Positions 51,428-59,845 of a stretch of 64,000 nt of DNA are shown piece by piece. A model generated the notes under the pieces. It saw nothing but the letters and a program-made list of their open reading frames with translations, was not told the DNA's origin and did not search any database. This DNA is from UBA2022 sp964621555. GTDB taxonomy: Bacteria; Patescibacteriota; Dojkabacteria; SC72. Each line of letters begins with the position of its first letter. The first letter of the stretch is position 1. The stretch lies in contig CAZUOO010000001.1 of assembly GCA_964621555.1 (NCBI GenBank), positions 1 through 64,000 on the forward strand, in the 5' to 3' direction. A program made the translations under genes and the position numbers.

Positions 51428-52790
51428 TACTCTTTAATACACTATCAATATTACCCTTCATATAGAAGTTTGCTTCAGGAACATCGTCATACTTCCCATC
51501 AATAATATCTTTGAAAGCTTTGATTGTATCTTCAAGCTTCACATATGCACCCTCTACACCTGTAAATCGCTCTGCCACGTTAAAAGGCTGAGATAGGAAC
51601 TTTTGAACCTTTCTAGCTCTAAACACAATTGCCTTATCATTATCTGAGAGCTCCTCGATACCTAGAATTGCAATAATATCTTGAAGGTCTTTATACTTCT
51701 GAAGAATGTTTTGAACGCCTCTAGCCACATCGTAGTGCTCCTGACCTACAATCTCAGGGGTTAGAACTGTAGAGGAAGAATCTAGAGGATCTACAGCTGG
51801 ATATATGGCAAGCTCTGAAAGAGCACGACTAAGAACTACTGTAGAGTCAAGGTGAGTAAAGGTAGTAGCAGGAGCAGGGTCGGTGATATCATCCGCAGGT
51901 ACATACACAGCCTGAATTGATGTAATAGACCCTTTAGTAGTTGATGTAATTCTCTCTTGTAGTCGTCCCATTTCTGTAGCCAAAGTTGGCTGGTAGCCTA
52001 CAGCAGAGGGGATTCTTCCCAACAGTGCAGACATCTCTGCACCTGCCTGTGTAAACCTAAAGATATTATCAATAAAGAGGAGTAGATCTTTTCCTTCACT
52101 CTCTCTAAAATGTTCAGCCATAGTCAATGCTGTTAACGCCACTCTTGCCCTAGCTCCTGGAGTTTCATTCATCTGTCCGAATACCAAGGCAGTCTTTTCT
52201 AAAACACCTGCTTCCTTCATTTCAATGTATAGATCGTTACCCTCACGAGTTCTTTCTCCCACACCTGCAAACATTGAATATCCACCGTGCTCATGAGCAA
52301 TATTTCTAATTAATTCCTGTATTATAACGGTCTTACCTACACCTGCACCTCCAAATAGTCCAACTTTTCCACCTTTAAGGAATGGACATAGCAAATCTAT
52401 AACTTTGATACCTGTTTCTAATAGTTCAAAGCTTGAACTCTGGTCTGTATATTCAGGGGATGATTGATGAATAGCTCTTACCGAATCTCCTTTAACTTCT
52501 CCTAGGTTATCAATTGGGTCTCCAACAACATTAAACATTCTGCCTAGTACCGCCTTTCCTACAGGTACCGAGATTGGCTTTTTGGTATCAGTAACTTGCA
52601 TTCCTCTATATAATCCCTCTGTTGGGTTCATAGAAATAGTACGAACTGTACTATCATCTAAATGCTGTTCAACTTCTAAAGTAATCGTTCCTGTTTCACT
52701 TTTAATTTCAAGAGCATTGAAGATCTCAGGCAATCCATCTGTAAACTCAACGTCTACAACCACACCAATAATTCTTTTTATAGTTCCCAT
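51420..52790 (-). CDS. atpD: F-type ATP synthase beta subunit
   Basis: Catalytic subunit of F1. Walker A is GLFGGAGVGKTVII near residue 146, the catalytic Glu region is FAGVGERTREGNDLY, and Walker B is DLLLFIDNIFRF. ALTALTMAEHFR and EMSALLGRIPSAVGYQPTL are highly conserved. I chose ATG 52790 (MGTIKRIIG); the longer frame starts with TTG. At 456 residues the length is normal. It lies 27 nt after atpG. Confidence 0.98.
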   Translation of the reverse strand: MGTIKRIIGVVVDVEFTDGLPEIFNALEIKSETGTITLEVEQHLDDSTVRTISMNPTEGLYRGMQVTDTKKPISVPVGKAVLGRMFNVVGDPIDNLGEVKGDSVRAIHQSSPEYTDQSSSFELLETGIKVIDLLCPFLKGGKVGLFGGAGVGKTVIIQELIRNIAHEHGGYSMFAGVGERTREGNDLYIEMKEAGVLEKTALVFGQMNETPGARARVALTALTMAEHFRESEGKDLLLFIDNIFRFTQAGAEMSALLGRIPSAVGYQPTLATEMGRLQERITSTTKGSITSIQAVYVPADDITDPAPATTFTHLDSTVVLSRALSELAIYPAVDPLDSSSTVLTPEIVGQEHYDVARGVQNILQKYKDLQDIIAILGIEELSDNDKAIVFRARKVQKFLSQPFNVAERFTGVEGAYVKLEDTIKAFKDIIDGKYDDVPEANFYMKGNIDSVLKSND

Positions 52791-52817
52791 ATTTAATATG
52801 TATTTCAAATAAATTAC

Positions 52818-53732
52818 TTAATTACTAAGAGCTTCGATACCGGAAACAATTTCTGAAACCTCCTGAGTTATACTTGCCTGTCTTCCTTTGTTAAAGGTGA
52901 GAGTTAAGGAATCTCTAAGATCAGAAGCATTATCAGAAGCGTTCTTCATTGCTATCATACGACTGCTATGTTCACTGGCACTAGATTCTAGTATCGCTTG
53001 GTAGATTTTGGTATCGAGGGTTTTGAGAAAAATATACTCTTGTAGCTTGTCCGGGCTTGGTTCTAGGAGAAAATCATTTTTTAGAGGATCTTCCGCAGGA
53101 ATATACTCTTCACCTTCTGAATTCTTCTCTGTTACAATATCTTTAAATGGCAATATCTTATCTATTACAATATTTTGTACCTGTGCAGATTGGAAAGATG
53201 TGTATATTAAGATAACTTCATCACACTCGTCTGCCAAATACTTGTCTATAATAGTTCGAGATACTTCCAAACTCTTCTCATATGATCTAGTCTCATACAT
53301 TTTCTCGTATATAGAATCAAGTTCGATGCCATTCAACGTCGCTATTTTCGCACCTTTCTTTCCTAAACTCATTAACTTGATAATTCTATTTGGATCCTCA
53401 CCACGTACCTCTTTAACATAGTTTGAGACTACATTAATTACATTAGCGTTGAAACTTCCACATAGCCCACGATCAGAGGTAAGGGCTACGATTAGCGTAG
53501 TATCTAAACTTCTCTTGGTAAGAAGAGCAGGGGAGTTGCTATCTACAACGATTGTAGATGCAAAACTAGAATTAGTTTCAGAGAGCTCTTTAGTGTACTG
53601 CTTCGATTCAAGTGCAAATGTTGAAAATCTAGATCTTTTAACCGCAGAAATCTTTTCCATCGATCTAGTTACCTTATTAGTATTCTTAACCGAATTGATC
53701 CTATTTTTAATTGCCTTGGTATTAATACTCAT
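52818..53732 (-). CDS. atpG: F-type ATP synthase gamma subunit
   Basis: The rotor shaft of F1. AIKNRINSVKNTNKVTRSMEKISAVK is the conserved N-terminal helix (seen in parts), VALTSDRGLCGSFN is the central signature, and the C-terminal helix ends ASDLRDSLTLTFNKGRQASITQE. I chose ATG 53732; the longer frame runs further into the preceding alpha gene. At 304 residues it is close to the usual 290. It overlaps the fused delta-alpha gene by 11 nt. Confidence 0.97.
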   Translation of the reverse strand: MSINTKAIKNRINSVKNTNKVTRSMEKISAVKRSRFSTFALESKQYTKELSETNSSFASTIVVDSNSPALLTKRSLDTTLIVALTSDRGLCGSFNANVINVVSNYVKEVRGEDPNRIIKLMSLGKKGAKIATLNGIELDSIYEKMYETRSYEKSLEVSRTIIDKYLADECDEVILIYTSFQSAQVQNIVIDKILPFKDIVTEKNSEGEEYIPAEDPLKNDFLLEPSPDKLQEYIFLKTLDTKIYQAILESSASEHSSRMIAMKNASDNASDLRDSLTLTFNKGRQASITQEVSEIVSGIEALSN

Positions 53733-55479
53733 CGTTTGCAAAGAATTCTTTACACACATTATCTAGCAAAGATTCAATTTCTTCAGACCATTCTCCAGTT
53801 GAAAGTCTCTCCATCAATTTGCCATGCTTCTTTCCAACATACTCAATTAATGATTTCTCTTTTTTCTGTACACTAGCTCCATCTATCTCATCAAAAAAGC
53901 CATTATTAACAGCATATATGGATAGAACTTGAGATGCCAGTGGGAATGGTGAGTACTGATTTTGCTTTAGAATTTCAATTGTCTTTTGCCCTCTATTTAG
54001 CTGTGCCTTAGTTCCAGAGTCTAAATCTCCTGAAAACTGTGCAAATGCTTCAAGCTCTCTAAACTGTGCGAGGGATATTTTAATCTTTCCTGCAACCTTT
54101 TTCATAGCTTTAGTTTGTGCAGCTCCACCAACCCTAGATACAGACAGTCCTACGTTAATAGCAGGCCTAATACCTTTGTTAAAGAGGTTGCTTTCGAGAA
54201 AAATCTGCCCGTCGGTAATGGAGATTACATTTGTAGGGACATAGGCACTAATATCTCCTGCCTGAGTCTCAATGATAGGGAGGGAAGTTATAGATCCACC
54301 ACCTAATTCATTATTATATTTAACTGATCTCTCAAGTAGTCTGGAATGCAAGTAGAAGACATCACCTGGGAATGCTTCACGACCTGGTGGTCTTCTTAGT
54401 AGTAGTGAGACTTCTCTATATGCAACAGCATGCTTAGAAAGGTCATCATAGATTACTAATACATCTTTTCCTTTATCTGCAAAGTATTCTGCAATTGCGG
54501 TGGCACTATATGGAGCCAAGTATAGTAGGGGAGCTGGGTCAGATGCACCTGCAGCAACAACAATCGTATTCTTTAGGGCATCGTTACTTCTTAGCCTTTC
54601 AACAATATTTACAACCTTAGACATTTTCTGACCAATTGCAACATAAATGGAGATAACTCCACTATCTTTCTGGTTAATAATTGTATCAATTGCAAGAGTT
54701 GTCTTACCTGTTTGCCTATCTCCAAGGATCAACTCTCTCTGCCCTTTACCAATAGGAACGAGAACATCAATAGCTTTAATACCTGTTTGAAGAGGCTGAA
54801 ATACAGGTTGCCTATCTAACACCCCTAAAGCAAGCTTTTCCACAGGGTATGATTTAGAAAGGCTTAACTTCTCACCACTATCAATTGTATTTCCAAGTGG
54901 ATCCAAAACTCTTCCGAGAAGTTCTTCACCTACAGGTACAGATACAACCTTTTGAGTACGGGTAACGGTATCGCCGACCTTAACCTTAGTATAATCACCT
55001 AATATGATTGCTCCAACACCTTCTGCCTCAAGGTTAAAAGCGATTGCTTTAATTCCATTTTTAAACTCAAGAATTTCCTGATACATAGTACCTGATAGTC
55101 CTTCTATCATACAGATACCGTCTTTAAGTGTAGTTGTAACTCCAACCTCGTTCTCATCTGCCACAGGTGTAAATGCCCCCGTTGTTTTGGCGACCTGATC
55201 TACAACGTCGGCATTTTCGTCTAAGGCACTGGAACTTATCAAATCACCAAGTTGTTCTAATTTACTCCTGTATGATTCATCAAGAACTGTATCACCAACC
55301 TTAATTATATGCCCACCAAGCAAAGTTTTATCCTCACGAACAACAACTTTTGCAGAAGGGTGAATATTTCGTATCTCGTCCTGAAGATGTTTGCTGCTGA
55401 TTAAAGAATATACTGATAATTCCACCAACATAGAATCATCGTAGGGAGTTTCTTTTAGAAAAGTATTGATATCTTTCAT
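53722..55479 (-). CDS. atpA: ATP synthase delta(C-terminal)-alpha fusion
   Basis: A 585-residue fusion. Residues 1 to about 87 match the C-terminal domain of the delta subunit: helix LSVYSLISSKHLQDEIRN, then REDKTLLGGHIIKVGDTVLD and YRSKLEQLGDL. From about residue 111 (EVGVTTTLKDGICMIEGL) the alpha subunit is complete, with Walker A GDRQTGKTTLAI. Alpha's own first ~25 residues, which normally bind delta, are replaced. There is no separate atpH between atpF (ends 55484) and this gene. Delta's N-terminal helical domain is absent. ATG 55479 fits better than TTG 55494. Confidence 0.92.
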   Translation of the reverse strand: MKDINTFLKETPYDDSMLVELSVYSLISSKHLQDEIRNIHPSAKVVVREDKTLLGGHIIKVGDTVLDESYRSKLEQLGDLISSSALDENADVVDQVAKTTGAFTPVADENEVGVTTTLKDGICMIEGLSGTMYQEILEFKNGIKAIAFNLEAEGVGAIILGDYTKVKVGDTVTRTQKVVSVPVGEELLGRVLDPLGNTIDSGEKLSLSKSYPVEKLALGVLDRQPVFQPLQTGIKAIDVLVPIGKGQRELILGDRQTGKTTLAIDTIINQKDSGVISIYVAIGQKMSKVVNIVERLRSNDALKNTIVVAAGASDPAPLLYLAPYSATAIAEYFADKGKDVLVIYDDLSKHAVAYREVSLLLRRPPGREAFPGDVFYLHSRLLERSVKYNNELGGGSITSLPIIETQAGDISAYVPTNVISITDGQIFLESNLFNKGIRPAINVGLSVSRVGGAAQTKAMKKVAGKIKISLAQFRELEAFAQFSGDLDSGTKAQLNRGQKTIEILKQNQYSPFPLASQVLSIYAVNNGFFDEIDGASVQKKEKSLIEYVGKKHGKLMERLSTGEWSEEIESLLDNVCKEFFANDEY

Positions 55480-55483
55480 GTCT

Positions 55484-55930
55484 TTATCCTTCAATTTTAT
55501 CTTTTAATTCTTTAGTAACTATTTTAGCGATATTCTTTTGAACAGAGGACATAATCTTTTCCTTTGTTTTAAGAGAATCTTGTTGTGCCTTATCTCTAAT
55601 ATATCCAGCCTCAGCAAGTGCCTTGCTCTTTACCTCATTGTGTAGGGTATCAGCTTCTTTCTTTGCTTCATCTAACATAGCTTCTTTTCGTGCTTTGGCG
55701 TCCTCGATAATCTTGAGACGTTCATCATTAGCAGACTTTAGATTTTCATCTGCCTTAGCAGCATTAGTAAGTCCCTCATCAATTAGTCTTTCCCTTTCAT
55801 CAATTACTGACATCACCTTATCAAAGAGAAACTTCTTAAGAAGAAATATTAGAATTACAAAGTTAATGGTGTTAAATATAAACACCTTTAAATCAAAGCC
55901 TACATTTTCAAGTATACCGATTATATCCAT
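55484..55930 (-). CDS. atpF: F-type ATP synthase b subunit
   Basis: The 148-residue peripheral stalk protein. One N-terminal helix in the membrane (about 12-35, FNTINFVILIFLLKKFLF), followed by a long charged helix with right-handed-coil-like Ala/Lys/Glu spacing to the end. It is slightly shorter than the usual 156-170. Its C-terminus normally binds delta; here the delta C-terminal domain is part of alpha, encoded next, 4 nt downstream. Only one b gene is present, so the stalk is a homodimer. Confidence 0.95.
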   Translation of the reverse strand: MDIIGILENVGFDLKVFIFNTINFVILIFLLKKFLFDKVMSVIDERERLIDEGLTNAAKADENLKSANDERLKIIEDAKARKEAMLDEAKKEADTLHNEVKSKALAEAGYIRDKAQQDSLKTKEKIMSSVQKNIAKIVTKELKDKIEG

Positions 55931-55949
55931 TATAAATATAAAGTCGTAA

Positions 55950-56165
55950 TTATAGTGTGAAGAATGCTACTAATGCATAGATTGCTGTTGACTCAACAAG
56001 CGCAATAGCAATAATAACCTTACTGAACAATGTCTCTTCAAGCTTTGGATTTCTACCAATAGCTTCAAACGCTGCACGTGCAATTGATGCTTCTGCAATA
56101 GGTGTTGCCATCATTGAAAGAACTGCAATTGCTTTTGCAATATATCGTACTACTTCTGTCTCCAT
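55950..56165 (-). CDS. atpE: F-type ATP synthase c subunit with two carboxylates
   Basis: The 71-residue ring subunit with two helices joined by the polar loop GRNPK. Helix 2 has the ion-binding Glu58 in LVESTAIYAL, with the neighbouring Ser59 of Na+-type rings. Helix 1 has Glu25, exactly 33 residues before Glu58; in Na+ rings this place is usually Gln32, and in the Fusobacterium ring it is Glu. The usual Gly-rich packing motif of helix 1 is replaced by Ala/Met/Pro (AVLSMMATPIAEAS). Na+ coupling and an unusual ring size are inferred. Confidence 0.95.
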   Translation of the reverse strand: METEVVRYIAKAIAVLSMMATPIAEASIARAAFEAIGRNPKLEETLFSKVIIAIALVESTAIYALVAFFTL

Positions 56166-56185
56166 CTTAATAAATTATAAATAAG

Positions 56186-56968
56186 TTAAATATTTTCTTT
56201 CAGAGCGCTTGCTAAATATGATGTAACAAGCGAACCAAAAACTATAGCCTGTATTACCCCAGATAGTAGTGAGAGACCGATCATGGGTAGAGGGAGCATT
56301 AATGCGAAAATTCCCATTAATACACCTTGGAGTAATTCACCCGCAAACATATTACCAAATAATCTTAATGAAAGTGATATTACCTTTGCGAATTCAGATA
56401 TTATATCAAGAAAACCAATAAATGCATCTATCAAACTCATCATGCCGTCTGCAATACTCTTCCTAAAGGCTAGAAATACCTGCTTTATCTTTATATATTT
56501 AAAAAAGTAGTTAAGTGGCTTCAACTTAACCACGCTAAATATTTGAGATGCAAGTACCGAGATTGTAGCTAGAGCAAAAGTAGTATTAAAATCGTTTGTA
56601 TGTGACCTAAACACGCCAATTCCCTTATACGTGAAGCCTGTTAGAAACGGTAGGAATGTTAAAATGATATCTGATACTAGAATTAGAATAATCAAAGAAG
56701 ATACCAAAGGTAGAATTTTCTTAGCAATTGCATCATCTCCAGCAATTTGATTAATTAGCCCTCTAACCATTTGAAAGACCATTTCTACCCCTAGCTGAAA
56801 CCTACTTGGATTATGCACTCTAAACTTGCTGACAAAGTAGAAGAGGATTCCAAATAAAAACAGCTCTACAATAAACATAATCATTGTCCCTGTAATTGGG
56901 AAACCATGAAAGTAATCCAAAATCTGAACACTAATTGTTAGTGGATCCGAAGGAATGCTTAGCGGCAT
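56186..56968 (-). CDS. atpB: F-type ATP synthase a subunit
   Basis: The 260-residue stator channel. The essential Arg is in SLRLFGNMFAGELL near residue 195. Five or six membrane helices and the C-terminal AIVFGSLVTSYLASAL are typical. It forms the ion half-channels facing the c-ring. It starts on the stop codon of the upstream small membrane gene (56968 shared). The length is normal. Confidence 0.96.
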   Translation of the reverse strand: MPLSIPSDPLTISVQILDYFHGFPITGTMIMFIVELFLFGILFYFVSKFRVHNPSRFQLGVEMVFQMVRGLINQIAGDDAIAKKILPLVSSLIILILVSDIILTFLPFLTGFTYKGIGVFRSHTNDFNTTFALATISVLASQIFSVVKLKPLNYFFKYIKIKQVFLAFRKSIADGMMSLIDAFIGFLDIISEFAKVISLSLRLFGNMFAGELLQGVLMGIFALMLPLPMIGLSLLSGVIQAIVFGSLVTSYLASALKENI

Positions 56969-57219
56969 TATGAAGTTTTATTCTTAGAAGTTAGTAGGTT
57001 AAATCTCTTAACAAGGTACAAGCACATTAAAATTGATACCACATAACTAAGTACAAACATTGATATATAACCATAGGGATACGTTCCGAACTGATTATCA
57101 ATCAATTTTCCTGCGTAAGACCCTCCAATTGCACTCAGAAAGAAAAGTACTAAAACAACAAACCCAAATTTAAGGGTTCTTTTATACAGTTCTTGTGAAC
57201 GATTACCATCTTTTTCCAT
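56968..57219 (-). CDS. AtpI/AtpZ-like small membrane protein
   Basis: An 83-residue protein with two helices (about 15-37 and 48-70). GSYAGKLIDNQFG between them matches the AtpI/AtpZ group, which sits first in atp operons and helps assemble the c-ring or moves Mg/Ca. The stop overlaps the atpB start by one base. Position and sequence agree; the exact subgroup is not certain. The operon probably starts within 57220-57295, where I see no strong promoter. Confidence 0.85.
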   Translation of the reverse strand: MEKDGNRSQELYKRTLKFGFVVLVLFFLSAIGGSYAGKLIDNQFGTYPYGYISMFVLSYVVSILMCLYLVKRFNLLTSKNKTS

Positions 57220-57295
57220 TATTTACCTATTGAAATTTTGATTTTGAATTCTATACCCATATCAACAATATTACAAGGTCTAATATTTAATGAAT

Positions 57296-58030
57296 TCATA
57301 GCTTCTCTATTACGTTATCTATAAGTTCAATCTCTAAATTTACCGGCTTATATATTCCTCGGTCGATTAGGTACACTTCCACCTGTTTATCCAATCCAAA
57401 GAGAACCAGAATACCCATAACAAAAAATAGTGCACCGATTGTTCTTTTGAACCATCCGTTGGGATTAACCGCCCACTTTACCTTCTCAATAAATCTATAC
57501 CCCAGAATTGAAATTGCATACAGTACTAATGCAAGCCCAATAATATAAATGACTAAGCTAATAAGACCATTTGCAAAGCTTAATGGAAGGATGGTTGCGA
57601 TAATAAGTGAGTAGGTAGGACTACAGCTTGAGAAAACTGGGCCGAGTGATGCTCCAACTAATATATCCGAAAACCTTCCATTAATCCCTCCAGCACCTTC
57701 AAGAAGTTTCTCTGACGAGTTATTGAAACCCATCCAGTAGCTCATTTTTCCCCACCACATAGGAAAGAGAGTAAAAACTCCTAAAGACATTAGGATACCT
57801 CCAGAAACCAATCTCCATACCTGGGAGTCAACATTTAGAAATAGCGTAGAGACCTTTAGCATAAGAGTGAAAAAAAATATTGAAATCGACATTGAAAGTA
57901 TAATCAGTAAAGCGCTTCGCTTCTCGCCAGACTTCAAACTTCCTCCAAGAATTACAGGTAGGAGTGTAAACACACATGGAGAGAGAATTGTAAGTACACC
58001 TGCAATAAATGAGAGAATAATTATTTCCAT
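57296..58030 (-). CDS. CcdA/DsbD-type thiol-disulfide membrane protein
   Basis: A 244-residue protein with about six helices. The two redox Cys lie in TILSPCVFTLLPVILGG near residue 18 and in GPVFSSCSPTYSL near 135. CcdA/DsbD membrane domains carry electrons from cytosolic thioredoxin to an outside thioredoxin. The matching partner is probably the TlpA-like protein at 42279. It lies 76 nt upstream of the atp operon on the same strand, and 25 nt after the carboxypeptidase-regulatory-like gene. Confidence 0.9.
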   Translation of the reverse strand: MEIIILSFIAGVLTILSPCVFTLLPVILGGSLKSGEKRSALLIILSMSISIFFFTLMLKVSTLFLNVDSQVWRLVSGGILMSLGVFTLFPMWWGKMSYWMGFNNSSEKLLEGAGGINGRFSDILVGASLGPVFSSCSPTYSLIIATILPLSFANGLISLVIYIIGLALVLYAISILGYRFIEKVKWAVNPNGWFKRTIGALFFVMGILVLFGLDKQVEVYLIDRGIYKPVNLEIELIDNVIEKL

Positions 58031-58055
58031 AATTCAAATAGTATACATGAAGATA

Positions 58056-59408
58056 TTAACTTCCTGTAGCTTTGACCTTAATAATCTCATTTATAAACAA
58101 GGCTTCGCCCACCTGCTTGCCCTTAACCATAAGCTTTCCACTACTATCAGCTCCAACGATTACCCACCCAGGATTAGAGACAGTTATATAATACTCCCCT
58201 GGTACCTCAATCGTCTCATAACGACCTTTAGAATCAGAGGTAAAGCTACGTACAAACCTCTCCCACTTCGCCTCAAATAAATTGAAAGTAATATTGGGGA
58301 TGCTTTTACCACTATTATCCACCACCGCCCCGTAATACAATCTGCTACTCATTTTAATACTATACTTAAACATTAGGAGTAGGGCAGAAACGGCCGTGAA
58401 TATCCATGTATCAATATATCCTGGCCATTGATAGATTTGGCCAAGAGAAAGTAGTATTAACAGTGCAGGATTCGCATTATCAACTACGGAGAATACACCC
58501 GAAGCAATAGAATTAATTTTAGAAGTCACAACTTGAGAACCCTCAGGATCAAGCGGAATATTAAACTTTAGCCTAGAACCATTTTTCGCAATACTAAATT
58601 CTGAGCCGTAATATAGACTAGTATAGTGATCGTCAGCCGGAAGAGGGGAGAGCGCACTTGGAAAAGTATACCCCTGTTTCATTACAGAAATAGAATACTT
58701 CCCTTTATCCAACTTTAGATCCATAAAACCTATTACACTCGTAATATACGTCTTCACCAGCCGACCTGCAGAATATATACGTACAATCGCTCCTGAAATT
58801 GGCTTCTTAGTCTTTGAATCGTATATAACAGCCATACTCTTCCCCACTTTAAAGAAACCGAATATAGCAAAGAACCAAATAATATTCTGTATTAAATAGG
58901 AGGTTCTTCCCAACCAATACCCACCCTCATCCTTATTGAAATATCCAACCTCCCACTGATATGTAAGGTTACCTTCAATATCATATAGATACAGTTCGGA
59001 TATAATGGAATATCTCTCCCTTATATTATTATTATCCTCAATTATAACCTCCCGTGTACTGGCATCTATTACAACTCTAGGATCACTTAAGTTGAAGCTA
59101 GAATATGTTTTGGTACTATCAAGAAAGTATGAATACTCCTTCTCATTACTATTAAATAGGTATTTAGATCCAGACAGTTTAATATACGACCTATTCAAAT
59201 CAATTCTATCCAAATTATCCACTCCAAAACGCAGTGTATATGACGGATCTGTAATTTCACGAATACGTGGGGCATAGAGGACTTCAGAGGAGAAACCATT
59301 CGCAAACACATACTTAGCCATAAGGGATATTTCTAGACCAAAATATCCAATCACCATTACAAAGAATAGGGTGTAGAAAAGTAATCTCTGATATTTTGGT
59401 TTCATCAC
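58056..59408 (-). CDS. Membrane protein with two carboxypeptidase-regulatory-like domains
   Basis: A 450-residue protein. One helix near the N-terminus (8-30), a beta-rich domain at about 40-165, a helix at about 175-195, and a carboxypeptidase-D-regulatory-like beta domain at about 205-255 (KKPISGAIVRIYSAGRL). Two helices follow at about 310-350, and a second such domain closes the protein (NSGKSIPNITFNLFEAKW). These domains bind or present sugars or proteins at the surface. No catalytic motif. It lies 25 nt upstream of the CcdA-like gene. Confidence 0.78.
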   Translation of the reverse strand: MMKPKYQRLLFYTLFFVMVIGYFGLEISLMAKYVFANGFSSEVLYAPRIREITDPSYTLRFGVDNLDRIDLNRSYIKLSGSKYLFNSNEKEYSYFLDSTKTYSSFNLSDPRVVIDASTREVIIEDNNNIRERYSIISELYLYDIEGNLTYQWEVGYFNKDEGGYWLGRTSYLIQNIIWFFAIFGFFKVGKSMAVIYDSKTKKPISGAIVRIYSAGRLVKTYITSVIGFMDLKLDKGKYSISVMKQGYTFPSALSPLPADDHYTSLYYGSEFSIAKNGSRLKFNIPLDPEGSQVVTSKINSIASGVFSVVDNANPALLILLSLGQIYQWPGYIDTWIFTAVSALLLMFKYSIKMSSRLYYGAVVDNSGKSIPNITFNLFEAKWERFVRSFTSDSKGRYETIEVPGEYYITVSNPGWVIVGADSSGKLMVKGKQVGEALFINEIIKVKATGS

Positions 59409-59481
59409 ACAATGTATATATAACTATCTAATTATTGATAGCACATTGCAGATAATTTGAGGAGAACCTATATAAATATGA

Positions 59482-59679
59482 TTAATAGATTTCAAAACTC
59501 TTCAACAACTTTTTATTTCCATCTATCTGGTATTTTAGTAGATCGGAATATATACCTGGTTTAGTAGATAGTTCCTTAGGAGAGCCAATAGCTTCAACTT
59601 TATGATTATTTAATACGATAACCTTAGTGGCATTTTGAATTGTAGAAAACCTGTGTGCAATTACAATTGCAAAGTCCAA
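59482..59679 (-). pseudogene. Remnant of an ABC exporter ATPase (C-terminal 65 codons)
   Basis: A 65-codon frame that encodes only the end of an ABC exporter nucleotide-binding domain: the H-loop IAHRFSTIQNATK and the VIVLNNHKVEAIGSPKEL tail, as in MsbA/MdlB proteins. No Walker A, signature or Walker B lies upstream on either strand; the match stops at about 59680, where a 7-bp inverted repeat begins (59680-59696). It is the remains of a deleted gene, not a working protein. The 437-nt stretch 59409-59845 holds this remnant, the promoter at 59714 and the hairpin at 59793, and nothing else recognisable. Confidence 0.8.
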
Positions 59680-59696
59680 ATATCTAATCTAGATAT
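59680..59696. repeat. Inverted repeat at the ABC remnant breakpoint
   Basis: ATATCTA-ATC-TAGATAT, with 7-bp arms, begins at the exact place where homology to the ABC exporter ends. It may mark the deletion or insertion joint, or be a chance AT-rich palindrome. Confidence 0.3.
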
Positions 59697-59713
59697 ATAC
59701 AATTCTCACCCCA

Positions 59714-59743
59714 TTGTACAAAGATATAGCCCTATGATATAAT
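59714..59743 (+). promoter_or_regulatory. Promoter for the DEAD-box helicase gene
   Basis: TTGTAC (59714-59719), an 18-bp spacer and TATAAT (59738-59743) preceded by TGA. Transcription would begin near 59750, giving a leader of about 95 nt, the longest in the window. Confidence 0.6.
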
Positions 59744-59792
59744 ATCCTCCGTTGAATGTAGATTTTACGAAATAAGCACCTTACGGTTTAAA

Positions 59793-59830
59793 TTTTATTT
59801 TCGGTTATCTATAGGAAACTGAAAATAAAA
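59793..59830 (+). promoter_or_regulatory. Stem-loop in the DEAD-box helicase leader
   Basis: Arms 59793-59806 and 59817-59830 pair over 14 positions, with one G-U pair and a 10-nt loop. It ends 15 nt before the GTG start. Long leaders with hairpins control DEAD-box helicases in cold-adapted expression elsewhere; a similar role here is inferred. Confidence 0.5.
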
Positions 59831-59845
59831 TAATTATAAACAATC

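Noticed and set aside
53008..53421. 137-codon plus-strand frame inside atpG
   Set aside because: Antisense to a conserved ATP synthase gene; composition is that of a reverse-strand shadow.
53722..55479. Delta-alpha fusion as a sequencing deletion between atpH and atpA
   Set aside because: The delta part lacks its N-terminal domain at the start, not at the joint. The joint is in frame with a linker, and atpF lies 4 nt upstream. A single deletion error would not give this arrangement.
59482..59679. Small functional ATPase-like gene
   Set aside because: It lacks Walker A, signature and Walker B; only the end of an exporter ATPase is present, so it is called a remnant.
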